64,000 nt of DNA. Origin: Paenibacillus radicis (ex Gao et al. 2016) (GTDB taxonomy: Bacteria; Bacillota; Bacilli; Paenibacillales; Paenibacillaceae). Shown piece by piece: positions 40,758 through 47,942 of the stretch. Under the pieces are notes generated by a model. The model was not told where the DNA came from and did not search any database. It saw only the letters and a list, made by a program, of their open reading frames with translations. The translations under genes and the position numbers were made by a program. The stretch is taken from the NCBI RefSeq assembly GCF_014641555.1, contig NZ_BMHY01000019.1, positions 23,533-87,532 of the forward strand, read 5' to 3'. Position 1 is the first letter of the stretch, and each line of letters starts with the position of its first letter.

Positions 40758-41081
40758 ATGATCAAGTATGGTTTGGACCGTGTAACAGAGTTGAAATTTA
40801 ACACGTATGACGTATCAATGGAGAAAAGGGACGGCGGACAGTGGATTGACATCATGCTTCGTTTCGAGCTGGACGAGGGTACGCCTGCACCGGATGATTT
40901 GATTGACTTCAGCGGGCTGGTCATTACGACTCTGGGCGGAGCTATCGCACAAATTGTGCCGCAGGATGAGGATACCGATTGCGAATATCAGTTTACGACA
41001 TTCGAGAAAGAACAAATTCGAGCCTTTATCGAAAGCCCCGAAATCCAGCTGCAGATTGCAAATCTATCTTCCCCAATGTAA
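40758..41081 (+). CDS. uncharacterised 107-residue acidic protein
   Basis: Not recognised. GGAGG lies 11 bases before the ATG and the frame is compact, with no signal peptide or membrane segment. It is acidic (W-I-D-I-M-L-R-F-E-L-D-E-G-T, D-E-D-T-D-C-E-Y) with alternating strand-like segments and a helical tail (E-K-E-Q-I-R-A-F-I-E-S-P-E-I). A small soluble alpha/beta fold is likely. It sits between a terminator and the lysozyme-like membrane gene 50 bases on, so it may be in one operon with that gene and topB. Confidence 0.65.
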   Translation: MIKYGLDRVTELKFNTYDVSMEKRDGGQWIDIMLRFELDEGTPAPDDLIDFSGLVITTLGGAIAQIVPQDEDTDCEYQFTTFEKEQIRAFIESPEIQLQIANLSSPM

Positions 41082-41131
41082 GGAAAGTTGTGGTAAAATC
41101 GGTATGAGATGACGTGAAGGAGCGATTCGTC

Positions 41132-42271
41132 ATGACTGCCGAGAAAGCCTACGTACTGTCGCCCTCGGATGTGAGCAACATCAGGCGTTACGTACAGCAT
41201 AAATATGCTGCAATGACGCAGGAGAAGAAAGCGGAGATTGTCGCCGATGCCGTTAACCGCACAATACATAGACAGCTGCCCGCATTCGATGATGATGTGA
41301 AACGGAGCCTGACGGCTTCTTTGATACGTCAAATTGTCGTCGAACGGCAAATGCCTGTACACACGGATGATATATTTGAAGCATGCTTAACGTTAAATCG
41401 GGAAGAGGCCTCCATACGAGAGCCGCTGCGGCTATGGATTGAGCAGCAGGCGGGCGCAAGCCTGTCCCCGGAAAGGTTTGACTCGCTAATGGACGAGCTG
41501 ACCTCTCCGGAGCCTTTGCATGCGCTTCGAAGCCCAGTTGCCTGGGAACGCCTTAAGTCGATATTAAGTGATGCTGAGGCATTACCTGCACAATCCGGTG
41601 CTTTGGCGGAAGTTATTAATCTGCCTGTGGCGAATAAAGAGCTGATACCGGCCACTCGTATCCGGCCAGCTATTTACGCCTTGCTGTGCCTGCTGCTTTT
41701 TGGCGCTACCTTGGCTTATGGGTGGTCGGCTGCATCTAGCAGATCGGCTGGCAAAGCTGCTGAGCAGCTCAGCGAGCCTGCAGCGCCTTTGGCCAAGCCA
41801 GCTATAGACGGCTTGCCGGCTGAGCTTCGTTACACCAAAGTGGATGAGAAAAAGCTCGCGGTGTATTTAGCGGGGAAATCGTCCGTGCTGGCGGAACAGC
41901 CTTATTTGGGGGCCATTATTGCGGCGGCTGAACAATTCGATATTCATCCGCTGATTCTGTTCGCTATAACGGGACAAGAGCAAGCGTTCGTTCCGACAAC
42001 GAAAAAACAAGCGAAACAAATTGCCAATAATCCCTTTAATGTGTTTCATAGCTGGCAGGAGTATAATACAACCATTGATGATTCGGCAACGATTGCCGCT
42101 AGAACGATCTTTAATTTAAGCAAAGGACGTCCGGAGGATGTTGACCCGTTCACATGGATTAACCGTAAATATGCGGAAGATCCGGGTTGGTCCAAAGGAG
42201 TCCGAACGATTTTTGGAACGATGAAGCGTCACTTGGAGACGCCAAGCCAAAGTAAAGAGGCGATGGATTGA
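41132..42271 (+). CDS. membrane-anchored lysozyme/glucosaminidase-like protein
   Basis: A 379-residue protein with a cytoplasmic helical N-terminal half and one membrane helix near 172-190 (I-Y-A-L-L-C-L-L-L-F-G-A-T-L). The outside domain begins about 230 (L-G-A-I-I-A-A-A-E-Q-F-D-I-H-P-L-I-L-F-A-I). Its core, N-N-P-F-N-V-F-H-S-W-Q-E-Y and F-T-W-I-N-R-K-Y-A-E-D, resembles lysozyme-like peptidoglycan hydrolases of the glucosaminidase group, with Glu in T-G-Q-E-Q as possible catalyst. Assignment to that group is from memory and moderate. ATG 41132 follows GAAGGAGCG. The stop overlaps the TTG start of topB. Confidence 0.65.
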   Translation: MTAEKAYVLSPSDVSNIRRYVQHKYAAMTQEKKAEIVADAVNRTIHRQLPAFDDDVKRSLTASLIRQIVVERQMPVHTDDIFEACLTLNREEASIREPLRLWIEQQAGASLSPERFDSLMDELTSPEPLHALRSPVAWERLKSILSDAEALPAQSGALAEVINLPVANKELIPATRIRPAIYALLCLLLFGATLAYGWSAASSRSAGKAAEQLSEPAAPLAKPAIDGLPAELRYTKVDEKKLAVYLAGKSSVLAEQPYLGAIIAAAEQFDIHPLILFAITGQEQAFVPTTKKQAKQIANNPFNVFHSWQEYNTTIDDSATIAARTIFNLSKGRPEDVDPFTWINRKYAEDPGWSKGVRTIFGTMKRHLETPSQSKEAMD

Positions 42272-44595
42272 AAACGTTAATCATAGCAGAGAAACCGGAT
42301 ATGGGCCGGACGATTGCGTCGGTTATTGAACCGAAGGCAGCCAACCGAAGAACGTATCTGGAGGGCGAACGCTATATCATTACGTGGGCGATCGGTCACT
42401 TGGTTGCATTGGCCGAGCCTGATCAATATGACGCCCGTTATAAAAAATGGAATGATCAGGACTTGCCGATCATTCCCCAGTCCTTCAAGCTGTGGCCTAA
42501 TCCCCGCACGAAGGATCAATTGAAGCAGATTGGCGAGCTGGCAAAGCGTTGCGGCAAGCTGGTTAACGCCTGCGATGCGGGGCGTGAAGGCCAGCTTATT
42601 TTCCACTATATCCGTCAATATTTAAAGCTGTCGCAGCCGGCAGACCGGTTATGGATTTCGGATTTGACGCCGGAAACGATTCGTAAAGGATTCGATTCGC
42701 TGCGCAGCGATTATGATTATGAGCCGCTGACGAAAGCAGCGCGGGCGCGAAGCGAAGCAGACTGGCTGATTGGGATGAACGCCTCTAGAGCGTTTACGAT
42801 TCGCCATAAGGCGTTATTGTCCGTTGGCCGCGTTCAGACGCCTGTACTGGCGCTGCTCTATGATCGTCATAAGGAAATTACCGCTTTCCAGTCGGATACG
42901 TATTTCGTCGTGAAGGCTTCGTTCGACCAAGAGGGCTTTGTCTATTCTGGTATCTGGCAAGGGGATCGCTTGACGGATAAAGAAAAAGCCGAGGCATTGG
43001 CAGCGAAGACAAAGGACAAGCCCGGTGTTATTGCCGATTATCAAGTGGCAGAGTCGAAGGAATATCCTTACCGGCTGTATGATTTGACGCTGCTTCAACG
43101 GGAAGCGAACGGCAAGCATGGTTATTCTGCCAAGAAAACGCTCGATATTGCACAAGCTTTATATGAGAAACATAAGGTCATCTCTTACCCGAGAACAAAT
43201 TCCAACTACGTGACAGAAGAGAATCTTCCGGTCATGCAGAAGGTTCTTTCCATGCTCCAAGGAACGGAATCGTATAAGGAGCTGGCAGGGGGAGCGGATC
43301 GGAGCCGGGTGCATAAAGGCAATAAGGCAGTGTGCAACCCTTCTAAGGTTGAGGATCACCATGCTATTATGCCAACGCCCAAGCGAGCTTCCGGGCTTAG
43401 CCAAGAGGAGCAAAATATTTACGATATGATCGTTAGGCGGTTTCTATCTCATTATTATCCGCCTGCGGTATATAAGAACCATACGGTTATGACCTTGGTG
43501 GAAGGGGAAACTTTCCGCACCAAGGCGAAGGAGCAGCTGGAGCCAGGCTGGAAAGTCGTGCAGCAGCAGGATGCCGCCTCATCGAACCGGAAAAGCAAGC
43601 GCAAAGGAAACGACGACTCATCCGGAGCCGATGAAGAGGAGCTGGAGACTGACCAGCCCTTCATACTGAAGCCGGAGAAGCCTGTTCATTGCGTGACGGC
43701 AGAAGCAACGGAGAAAGCGACACAGCCGCCAAAGGCTTTCACTGAAGGTACACTGCTGAAAGCGATGGAAGGTGCGGGCAAGTCGATGGAGGATGATGAG
43801 CTGCGTGAGGCGATGAAGGACACTGGACTTGGGACGCCGGCGACACGAGCAGCTACAATCGAGCGACTAAAGCATGTCGGCTACATCCATCTTGCAGGGA
43901 AACGGCTGGACATAACGCCGAAAGGCTGCGCAGCGATCGAATTGATTCGTGGTGCCGGTGTCGAGCTGCTCGCTTCTCCGGAGATGACAGGCAGATGGGA
44001 GCAGCGACTTCACCAAATTTCTAAAGGCGAAGCTTCCGATGACCAGTTTATTGCCAAGGTTAAGCAGTTTGCGACGATGGTCGTGGATAAGGTGCGCCAG
44101 CAGCGTCCCGCAGCCCCAGGCACGTTCGAGGAGCGCGCATCGGCGGGCAGCGGCAAGCGAGGTGCCAAGGAGCGCAGTGGCGGCAGCAGGGCTAGTCAGA
44201 GCTCGAGAGGGACTAAGGGTGAGGGCAGCTCCAGAACAACACGAGCTGCGTCCGCAGTTTCTTCGCCAACTGCTAAGAAGACTACGGCGGCTGCAGCGCC
44301 TGCCAGCCGAACGGCAGTTGGCGCATGTCCGCGGGAAGGCTGCGGCGGTACGATTATCGAAGGCAATCGCGGCTACGGCTGCAGCTCCTATCGCGAAGGC
44401 TGCAAATTTGTCATTTGGAAGGACCAGCAAGGCAAGTCTGTATCCCTGACGATGGTGAAATCATTACTGGAGAAAGGTTCGACCAGCGTACTTGCTTTCA
44501 AGCAAGAAAATGGTGAGAGTATAAAGGGGAGACTTGTACTAGCTGACCGGAATCATGGAACGGTTGTCCAGCAGGCGGCCGATAAGAAGGCATAA
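42268..44595 (+). CDS. topB: DNA topoisomerase III
   Basis: Type IA topoisomerase that resolves single-stranded DNA links. The Toprim domain opens L-I-I-A-E-K-P-D-M-G and has acidic residues in A-C-D-A-G-R-E-G. The active Tyr is Y307 in I-S-Y-P-R-T-N-S, and D-T-G-L-G-T-P-A-T-R-A follows. After about 610 residues comes a basic Ser/Ala/Arg-rich linker and a C-terminal C-P-R-E-G-C-G-G...C-S-S-Y-R-E-G-C cysteine module, a zinc-finger-like tail. The start is TTG 42268, overlapping the previous stop, with AAAGAGG upstream. A charged insert near 445-475 is unusual but in frame. Confidence 0.92.
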   Translation: MKTLIIAEKPDMGRTIASVIEPKAANRRTYLEGERYIITWAIGHLVALAEPDQYDARYKKWNDQDLPIIPQSFKLWPNPRTKDQLKQIGELAKRCGKLVNACDAGREGQLIFHYIRQYLKLSQPADRLWISDLTPETIRKGFDSLRSDYDYEPLTKAARARSEADWLIGMNASRAFTIRHKALLSVGRVQTPVLALLYDRHKEITAFQSDTYFVVKASFDQEGFVYSGIWQGDRLTDKEKAEALAAKTKDKPGVIADYQVAESKEYPYRLYDLTLLQREANGKHGYSAKKTLDIAQALYEKHKVISYPRTNSNYVTEENLPVMQKVLSMLQGTESYKELAGGADRSRVHKGNKAVCNPSKVEDHHAIMPTPKRASGLSQEEQNIYDMIVRRFLSHYYPPAVYKNHTVMTLVEGETFRTKAKEQLEPGWKVVQQQDAASSNRKSKRKGNDDSSGADEEELETDQPFILKPEKPVHCVTAEATEKATQPPKAFTEGTLLKAMEGAGKSMEDDELREAMKDTGLGTPATRAATIERLKHVGYIHLAGKRLDITPKGCAAIELIRGAGVELLASPEMTGRWEQRLHQISKGEASDDQFIAKVKQFATMVVDKVRQQRPAAPGTFEERASAGSGKRGAKERSGGSRASQSSRGTKGEGSSRTTRAASAVSSPTAKKTTAAAAPASRTAVGACPREGCGGTIIEGNRGYGCSSYREGCKFVIWKDQQGKSVSLTMVKSLLEKGSTSVLAFKQENGESIKGRLVLADRNHGTVVQQAADKKA

Positions 44596-44596
44596 C

Positions 44597-44644
44597 AAAC
44601 AAAGAACCGATCCGGGATTATCGTCCTCGATCGGTTCTTTGTTT
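44597..44644. terminator. bidirectional terminator between topB and the HAD gene
   Basis: A perfect 16-bp stem AAACAAAGAACCGATC/GATCGGTTCTTTGTTT with T-rich ends on both strands. The right end touches the stop codon of the convergent HAD gene. Confidence 0.88.
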
Positions 44645-45383
44645 ACGTCTGGCGAGAAATGTAGCCTTCTATAGCAGTCGGTACTTCGACCAGCTTGTCC
44701 AATGTGAGGAATGCGCCCTTCGGCTGGACGTCAATCTGAACAACGTTATAGTGCCATTCGGACTCCGTCTTCATGTGAATGGCGTGGATGCCTGCTGTTA
44801 AGGCAGGGACGACATCGGTCCGGATGGAGTTGCCGATCATCCAAGTATGTCCGCGGTCAAAGCCGCCGTCCGCCAATATATGCTCAAGCGCCTCGCTGTT
44901 CTTATACTGCCGAATATAGATGCGCGAGCCGAAATAGCTCTCCAGCTGCATTTTTTCGATTTTGCGGCGCTGAATGACGATTTCTCCGCCTGTATATAAA
45001 TGAAGCTCATGTCCGCGTTCTGCAAGGGAATCCAACGTCTCTAGCATATTCGGATAAGGCTCGGTGTCATGCTCGTAAACGCTTAGTCCCAGCTTCCATA
45101 AAAAATCTTGTTCTTTAACGGAACGCTTGCGTCCAGTGGTGTTGCTGAAATGAACGTAAGTGTCCACGAAAGATTGAGGGAAATGCTCGCTTTTAAATCC
45201 GAATACAGAAATACCTGCAATATCGATCTCGATCTGCTTCGCCCGGATGGCCTCGGCGTTGACGCCTTCATGCCCTTGGAACCAAGTCGATAGCGCATCG
45301 ACAAATTGATCGATAACGAGGTAGAAGTATTTGTTGCAATGGATGAGTGTATCGTCCAAATCGAAGAATATATGCTGCTTCAT
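44643..45383 (-). CDS. HAD-superfamily hydrolase
   Basis: A 246-residue phosphatase-like protein. Motif I is I-F-F-D-L-D-D-T-L (nucleophile and acid Asp), motif II L-H-L-Y-T-G-G, Lys in I-R-Q-Y-K-N-S-E-A, and motif IV W-M-I-G-N-S-I-R-T-D-V. The long cap between 20 and 100 is of the C1 type. The last 40 residues (L-D-K-L-V-E-V-P-T-A-I) are typical of this group. Substrate unknown. AAAAGGAGC lies before the ATG, and it is a single-gene unit. Confidence 0.82.
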   Translation of the reverse strand: MKQHIFFDLDDTLIHCNKYFYLVIDQFVDALSTWFQGHEGVNAEAIRAKQIEIDIAGISVFGFKSEHFPQSFVDTYVHFSNTTGRKRSVKEQDFLWKLGLSVYEHDTEPYPNMLETLDSLAERGHELHLYTGGEIVIQRRKIEKMQLESYFGSRIYIRQYKNSEALEHILADGGFDRGHTWMIGNSIRTDVVPALTAGIHAIHMKTESEWHYNVVQIDVQPKGAFLTLDKLVEVPTAIEGYISRQT

Positions 45384-45519
45384 CTTGTAGCACGGCTCCT
45401 TTTGACAGTGATTGTCGTATCAACAATCTACCCTAAAGGAAGGGTTTCGTCAAATGAAACCAGACGATTAGGTTACATAAAATATGCCATTCAGCCTCAT
45501 AATGAGGATGGAGGTGAAG

Positions 45520-45660
45520 ATGATGCCCATTAATAAAAGTGATAAAAAAGAGAATCAGCGTAACCAATCCAGCTTTAAAGAAGAAGCAATAAGCACAAAG
45601 CAGAATAAAATGGCGAATCGGCCTCCGAGCCTTAACGGAATAAACAAGCAGTTGCCGTAA
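45520..45660 (+). CDS. small Lys/Asn-rich protein of 46 residues
   Basis: A strong GGATGGAGGTGAAG site precedes two adjacent ATG codons (45520 and 45523). The product is hydrophilic, rich in Lys, Asn, Gln and Ser (K-K-E-N-Q-R-N-Q-S-S-F-K-E-E-A), with a Pro-containing tail R-P-P-S-L-N-G. It has no membrane segment and is predicted to be disordered, in the style of small acid-soluble or desiccation proteins. No family recognised. The quality of the ribosome site is the main support. Confidence 0.6.
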   Translation: MMPINKSDKKENQRNQSSFKEEAISTKQNKMANRPPSLNGINKQLP

Positions 45661-45701
45661 TGACCGCAGCGGGGGCGGCGGAAGACGGCAACCGCCTCTG
45701 C

Positions 45702-45926
45702 TTAAGCATATTTCACTTGCGACGCCGTTAATTGATTCTTAATGAAAATAATGCGGCGGCGGATATAGAAGTCAAGGCTGTCGCCTTTCAAGTCTTTGGG
45801 AGAGATCACCTCCTCCGAGCGGTTGTCGATAATCGTTAACTTTCCATCCGAATAGAACTTGAAAGTCAAGTCCCGACGCGGCCAAGCTTTTTCTTCATAC
45901 CGAAAGTTCTCGCAGGTGTTCTTCAT
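45702..45926 (-). CDS. uncharacterised 74-residue protein with an SOS-type promoter
   Basis: AAGGAGG lies about 13 bases before the ATG. The product is soluble and basic: R-Y-E-E-K-A-W-P-R-R-D-L-T-F-K-F-Y-S-D-G-K-L, then S-P-K-D-L-K-G-D-S-L-D-F-Y-I-R-R-R-I, a beta-then-helix pattern. No signal peptide and no known motif. The promoter carries two LexA/DinR-type boxes, which points to induction by DNA damage. It has no resemblance to the cell-division inhibitor YneA (no LysM, no membrane helix). It may be a small DNA-damage accessory protein; that is inference only. Confidence 0.72.
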   Translation of the reverse strand: MKNTCENFRYEEKAWPRRDLTFKFYSDGKLTIIDNRSEEVISPKDLKGDSLDFYIRRRIIFIKNQLTASQVKYA

Positions 45927-45968
45927 GGTGATCCAGCCTCCTTAGTAATCAATTGGATGATTCACACG

Positions 45969-46020
45969 AACAGAACATTTGTTCTGTTTACATTATAGCA
46001 AACATTTGTTCGGGTGGAAA
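45969..46020 (-). promoter_or_regulatory. promoter with two LexA/DinR boxes
   Basis: Minus strand: TTTCCA (46020-46015), 17 bases, TATAAT (45997-45992). Box 1, CGAACAAATGTTTG (46012-45999), lies in the spacer and matches the Bacillus DinR consensus CGAACRNRYGTTYG at every position. Box 2, AGAACAAATGTTCT (45985-45972), covers the transcription start and sits in a longer palindrome AACAGAACA-AA-TGTTCTGTT (45988-45969). Repressor on both would close the promoter. Confidence 0.8.
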
Positions 46021-46027
46021 CTATTTT

Positions 46028-46056
46028 TTGTTTCCCTTAAACTAGATTCATAGACT
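46028..46056 (+). promoter_or_regulatory. candidate promoter of the ABC ATPase gene
   Basis: TTGTTT (46028-46033), 17 bases, TAGACT (46051-46056). It is divergent from the SOS-type promoter, with the nearest LexA box about 16 bases upstream of its -35. A GGAAAC/GTTTCC inverted repeat (46016-46035) lies across its -35. Confidence 0.4.
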
Positions 46057-46087
46057 CAGCTTGTGAGTGACGGAGGGGCGCGAACGA

Positions 46088-46813
46088 ATGATAAATGTGA
46101 TTAATCTTTCCAAAGTAATACCAGGCGGGCCTAAAGTGCTGAATCAGATCAGCTTCGAGGCTTATCCCGGCCAATTTATTGCGATAAAAGGAGCGAGCGG
46201 CAGCGGCAAATCAATGCTGTTGAAATGCTTGGCTCTGCAGGAGAAATGGACAAGCGGAACCTATCGTTTTGACGGCGTGGATGTGTTAAAGCAAGGCTTC
46301 ACGGGGAAAATGAAGGTAAAGCGTGAAATCGCTTACCTGGAGGAGAAGCCGCAGCTGTTTCAAACAAAAACGGGATTGAAAAACGTCATTATCGGTTCCG
46401 TTACGCAGACGCCGGCATGGCGGAGATGGACAGGCATGATGCGCAACGACGACTATATGGGCGCAATGGATACGATTGAAAAGCTGGGACTTCTGGATAA
46501 GGCCCATCAGCAAGCGCAAAAAATGAGCGGCGGCGAACGCCAGCGCATCGCGATTGCCCGGGCGCTTGTACACGGAGCGAAGGTCATCGCAGCGGATGAG
46601 CCCGTTGCCGGTCTTGATCCGCATACGGCGGACCGCGTTCTCGGCGATTTGAAGCGGCTTTGCCAGGAGCAGGGCGTTATCGTTGTAGCGGTCATGCATC
46701 AGGGTGATTGGGCAGAACGGTATGCCGACCGGATACTCGGTTTGAATAACGGGGAGCTTGTGCTCGACATTAGAGGCAGACGGCTGACCGAACGGGAGAA
46801 AATGATGCTGTAA
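46088..46813 (+). CDS. orphan ABC transporter ATP-binding protein (PhnC-like)
   Basis: A 241-residue stand-alone nucleotide-binding domain: Walker A G-A-S-G-S-G-K-S, Q-loop in E-E-K-P-Q-L-F-Q, signature M-S-G-G-E-R-Q-R-I-A, Walker B V-I-A-A-D-E-P-V-A-G-L-D and switch His in V-M-H-Q-G-D-W. The P-V-A-G-L-D form and overall layout resemble PhnC and related importers. No permease or binding protein is adjacent, so it either serves a transporter encoded elsewhere or works differently. ATG 46088 with GGAGGGG upstream is preferred to GTG 46067. Confidence 0.82.
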   Translation: MINVINLSKVIPGGPKVLNQISFEAYPGQFIAIKGASGSGKSMLLKCLALQEKWTSGTYRFDGVDVLKQGFTGKMKVKREIAYLEEKPQLFQTKTGLKNVIIGSVTQTPAWRRWTGMMRNDDYMGAMDTIEKLGLLDKAHQQAQKMSGGERQRIAIARALVHGAKVIAADEPVAGLDPHTADRVLGDLKRLCQEQGVIVVAVMHQGDWAERYADRILGLNNGELVLDIRGRRLTEREKMML

Positions 46814-46893
46814 TTTGCCAATTGCATGGCATGAGCTTTGACATCCGCCGCATAGAATACACCATCTACTTAAATGGGGCAGGTGTCGAACGA

Positions 46894-47505
46894 ATGGCAT
46901 TTCAATCTCCTGTAGTCGTGCAATCTTCCCGGGCCGCTTTTCCGAAAGCGGTATTATGGCTCCCTTATGTGAGCGGCGGACCGAACGAAGCGGCGACGAA
47001 GCAAATTAACGAAACGATCCGTCTTGGCGCCCAGCAGCTGGTTGCCGATCAGGGCTCGCTGGATGATCCCCGGTCTGAGATGCAAGGCTTCTATGAAGTA
47101 AAGACCAACGAGAAAGATATATTAAGCCTGTCTTTATACAATTATGCTTATACGGGCGGAGCACATGGCCTAACCCTGCAGAAGCCGCTGACATTCCGCG
47201 TATCGACGGGCCATTCCTATAAGCTCAGCGAGCTGTTTAAGCCGGGGAGTAATTACGTCAACCGGTTGTCTGAGCTGGTAAAAGGGCAAATAGCGGCGAG
47301 AGATATCAGTACGCTGGAACCGTTTAAATCGATCCGGGCGGATCAGGACTACTACGTCGCCGATCGCGCACTCGTTATTTTTTTCGCATTGTACGAGTTA
47401 ACGCCTTACGCTTACGGTTTTCCGTATTTTCCGATTTCGGTATACGAGATTCAGGACATCATCGATGAGAACGGTCCGCTTGGTCCAATGGTGCAGAACA
47501 ACTAA
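46894..47505 (+). CDS. DUF3298-type protein
   Basis: A 203-residue protein. The central part (Y-N-Y-A-Y-T-G-G-A-H-G) and the C-terminal part (Y-Y-V-A-D-R-A-L-V-I-F-F, then Y-E-L-T-P-Y-A-Y-G-F-P) match the DUF4163/DUF3298 pair found in proteins related to RsiV, the anti-sigma-V factor that binds lysozyme. The anti-sigma and membrane parts are missing here, and I see no signal peptide. It may therefore be cytoplasmic or use an undetected export route. I place the start at ATG 46894 with GCAGGTG upstream; an open frame extends to 46822. Confidence 0.68.
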   Translation: MAFQSPVVVQSSRAAFPKAVLWLPYVSGGPNEAATKQINETIRLGAQQLVADQGSLDDPRSEMQGFYEVKTNEKDILSLSLYNYAYTGGAHGLTLQKPLTFRVSTGHSYKLSELFKPGSNYVNRLSELVKGQIAARDISTLEPFKSIRADQDYYVADRALVIFFALYELTPYAYGFPYFPISVYEIQDIIDENGPLGPMVQNN

Positions 47506-47560
47506 AGGACCTAGTTCGACGGACCGCTTATAATGCCACATTGCAAAGGGGCTGGTCCGC

Positions 47561-47860
47561 TTGAGCAAGCTTTCTTGGCTCGGAATCATTCTGAACGTAC
47601 TGCTGGGCCTTATGTTTCCGTACGTTCTGGTCGGAGGCATTGTGCTGATCTACGGCTTTATGTCACCGCCAACCGGAATTCAGCGCATTGAGGGCATCGC
47701 CATCATACTCGTCTTTTTGTTGTCGCTGATCGTGGTTAATACTACCGTGCTGCGCAAGCTGCCAACGGCTAAAGAACGGTGGTACAGGCTGCTTATTCAT
47801 GCGATGTGGTTCATAGCAGCTCTAATAGCAAGCTTTATCTGGCTTCGCATCAGTGGATGA
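47561..47860 (+). CDS. small membrane protein with three predicted helices
   Basis: 99 residues. Hydrophobic segments lie at about 5-32 (W-L-G-I-I-L-N-V-L-L-G-L-M), 43-62 (I-A-I-I-L-V-F-L-L-S-L-I-V-V) and 79-96 (L-I-H-A-M-W-F-I-A-A-L-I-A), with a basic loop between the second and third. TTG 47561 is preceded by AAAGGGG at a proper distance. No family recognised. It may be transcribed with the DUF3298 gene. Confidence 0.62.
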   Translation: MSKLSWLGIILNVLLGLMFPYVLVGGIVLIYGFMSPPTGIQRIEGIAIILVFLLSLIVVNTTVLRKLPTAKERWYRLLIHAMWFIAALIASFIWLRISG

Positions 47861-47942
47861 TGCGAAGCTTTTTCGTTTGCCGGCTGCGTCTGATCATGAA
47901 CACCGAAGCGGGCTCATACATTAGTCGCATGGGGGTGTTGCG

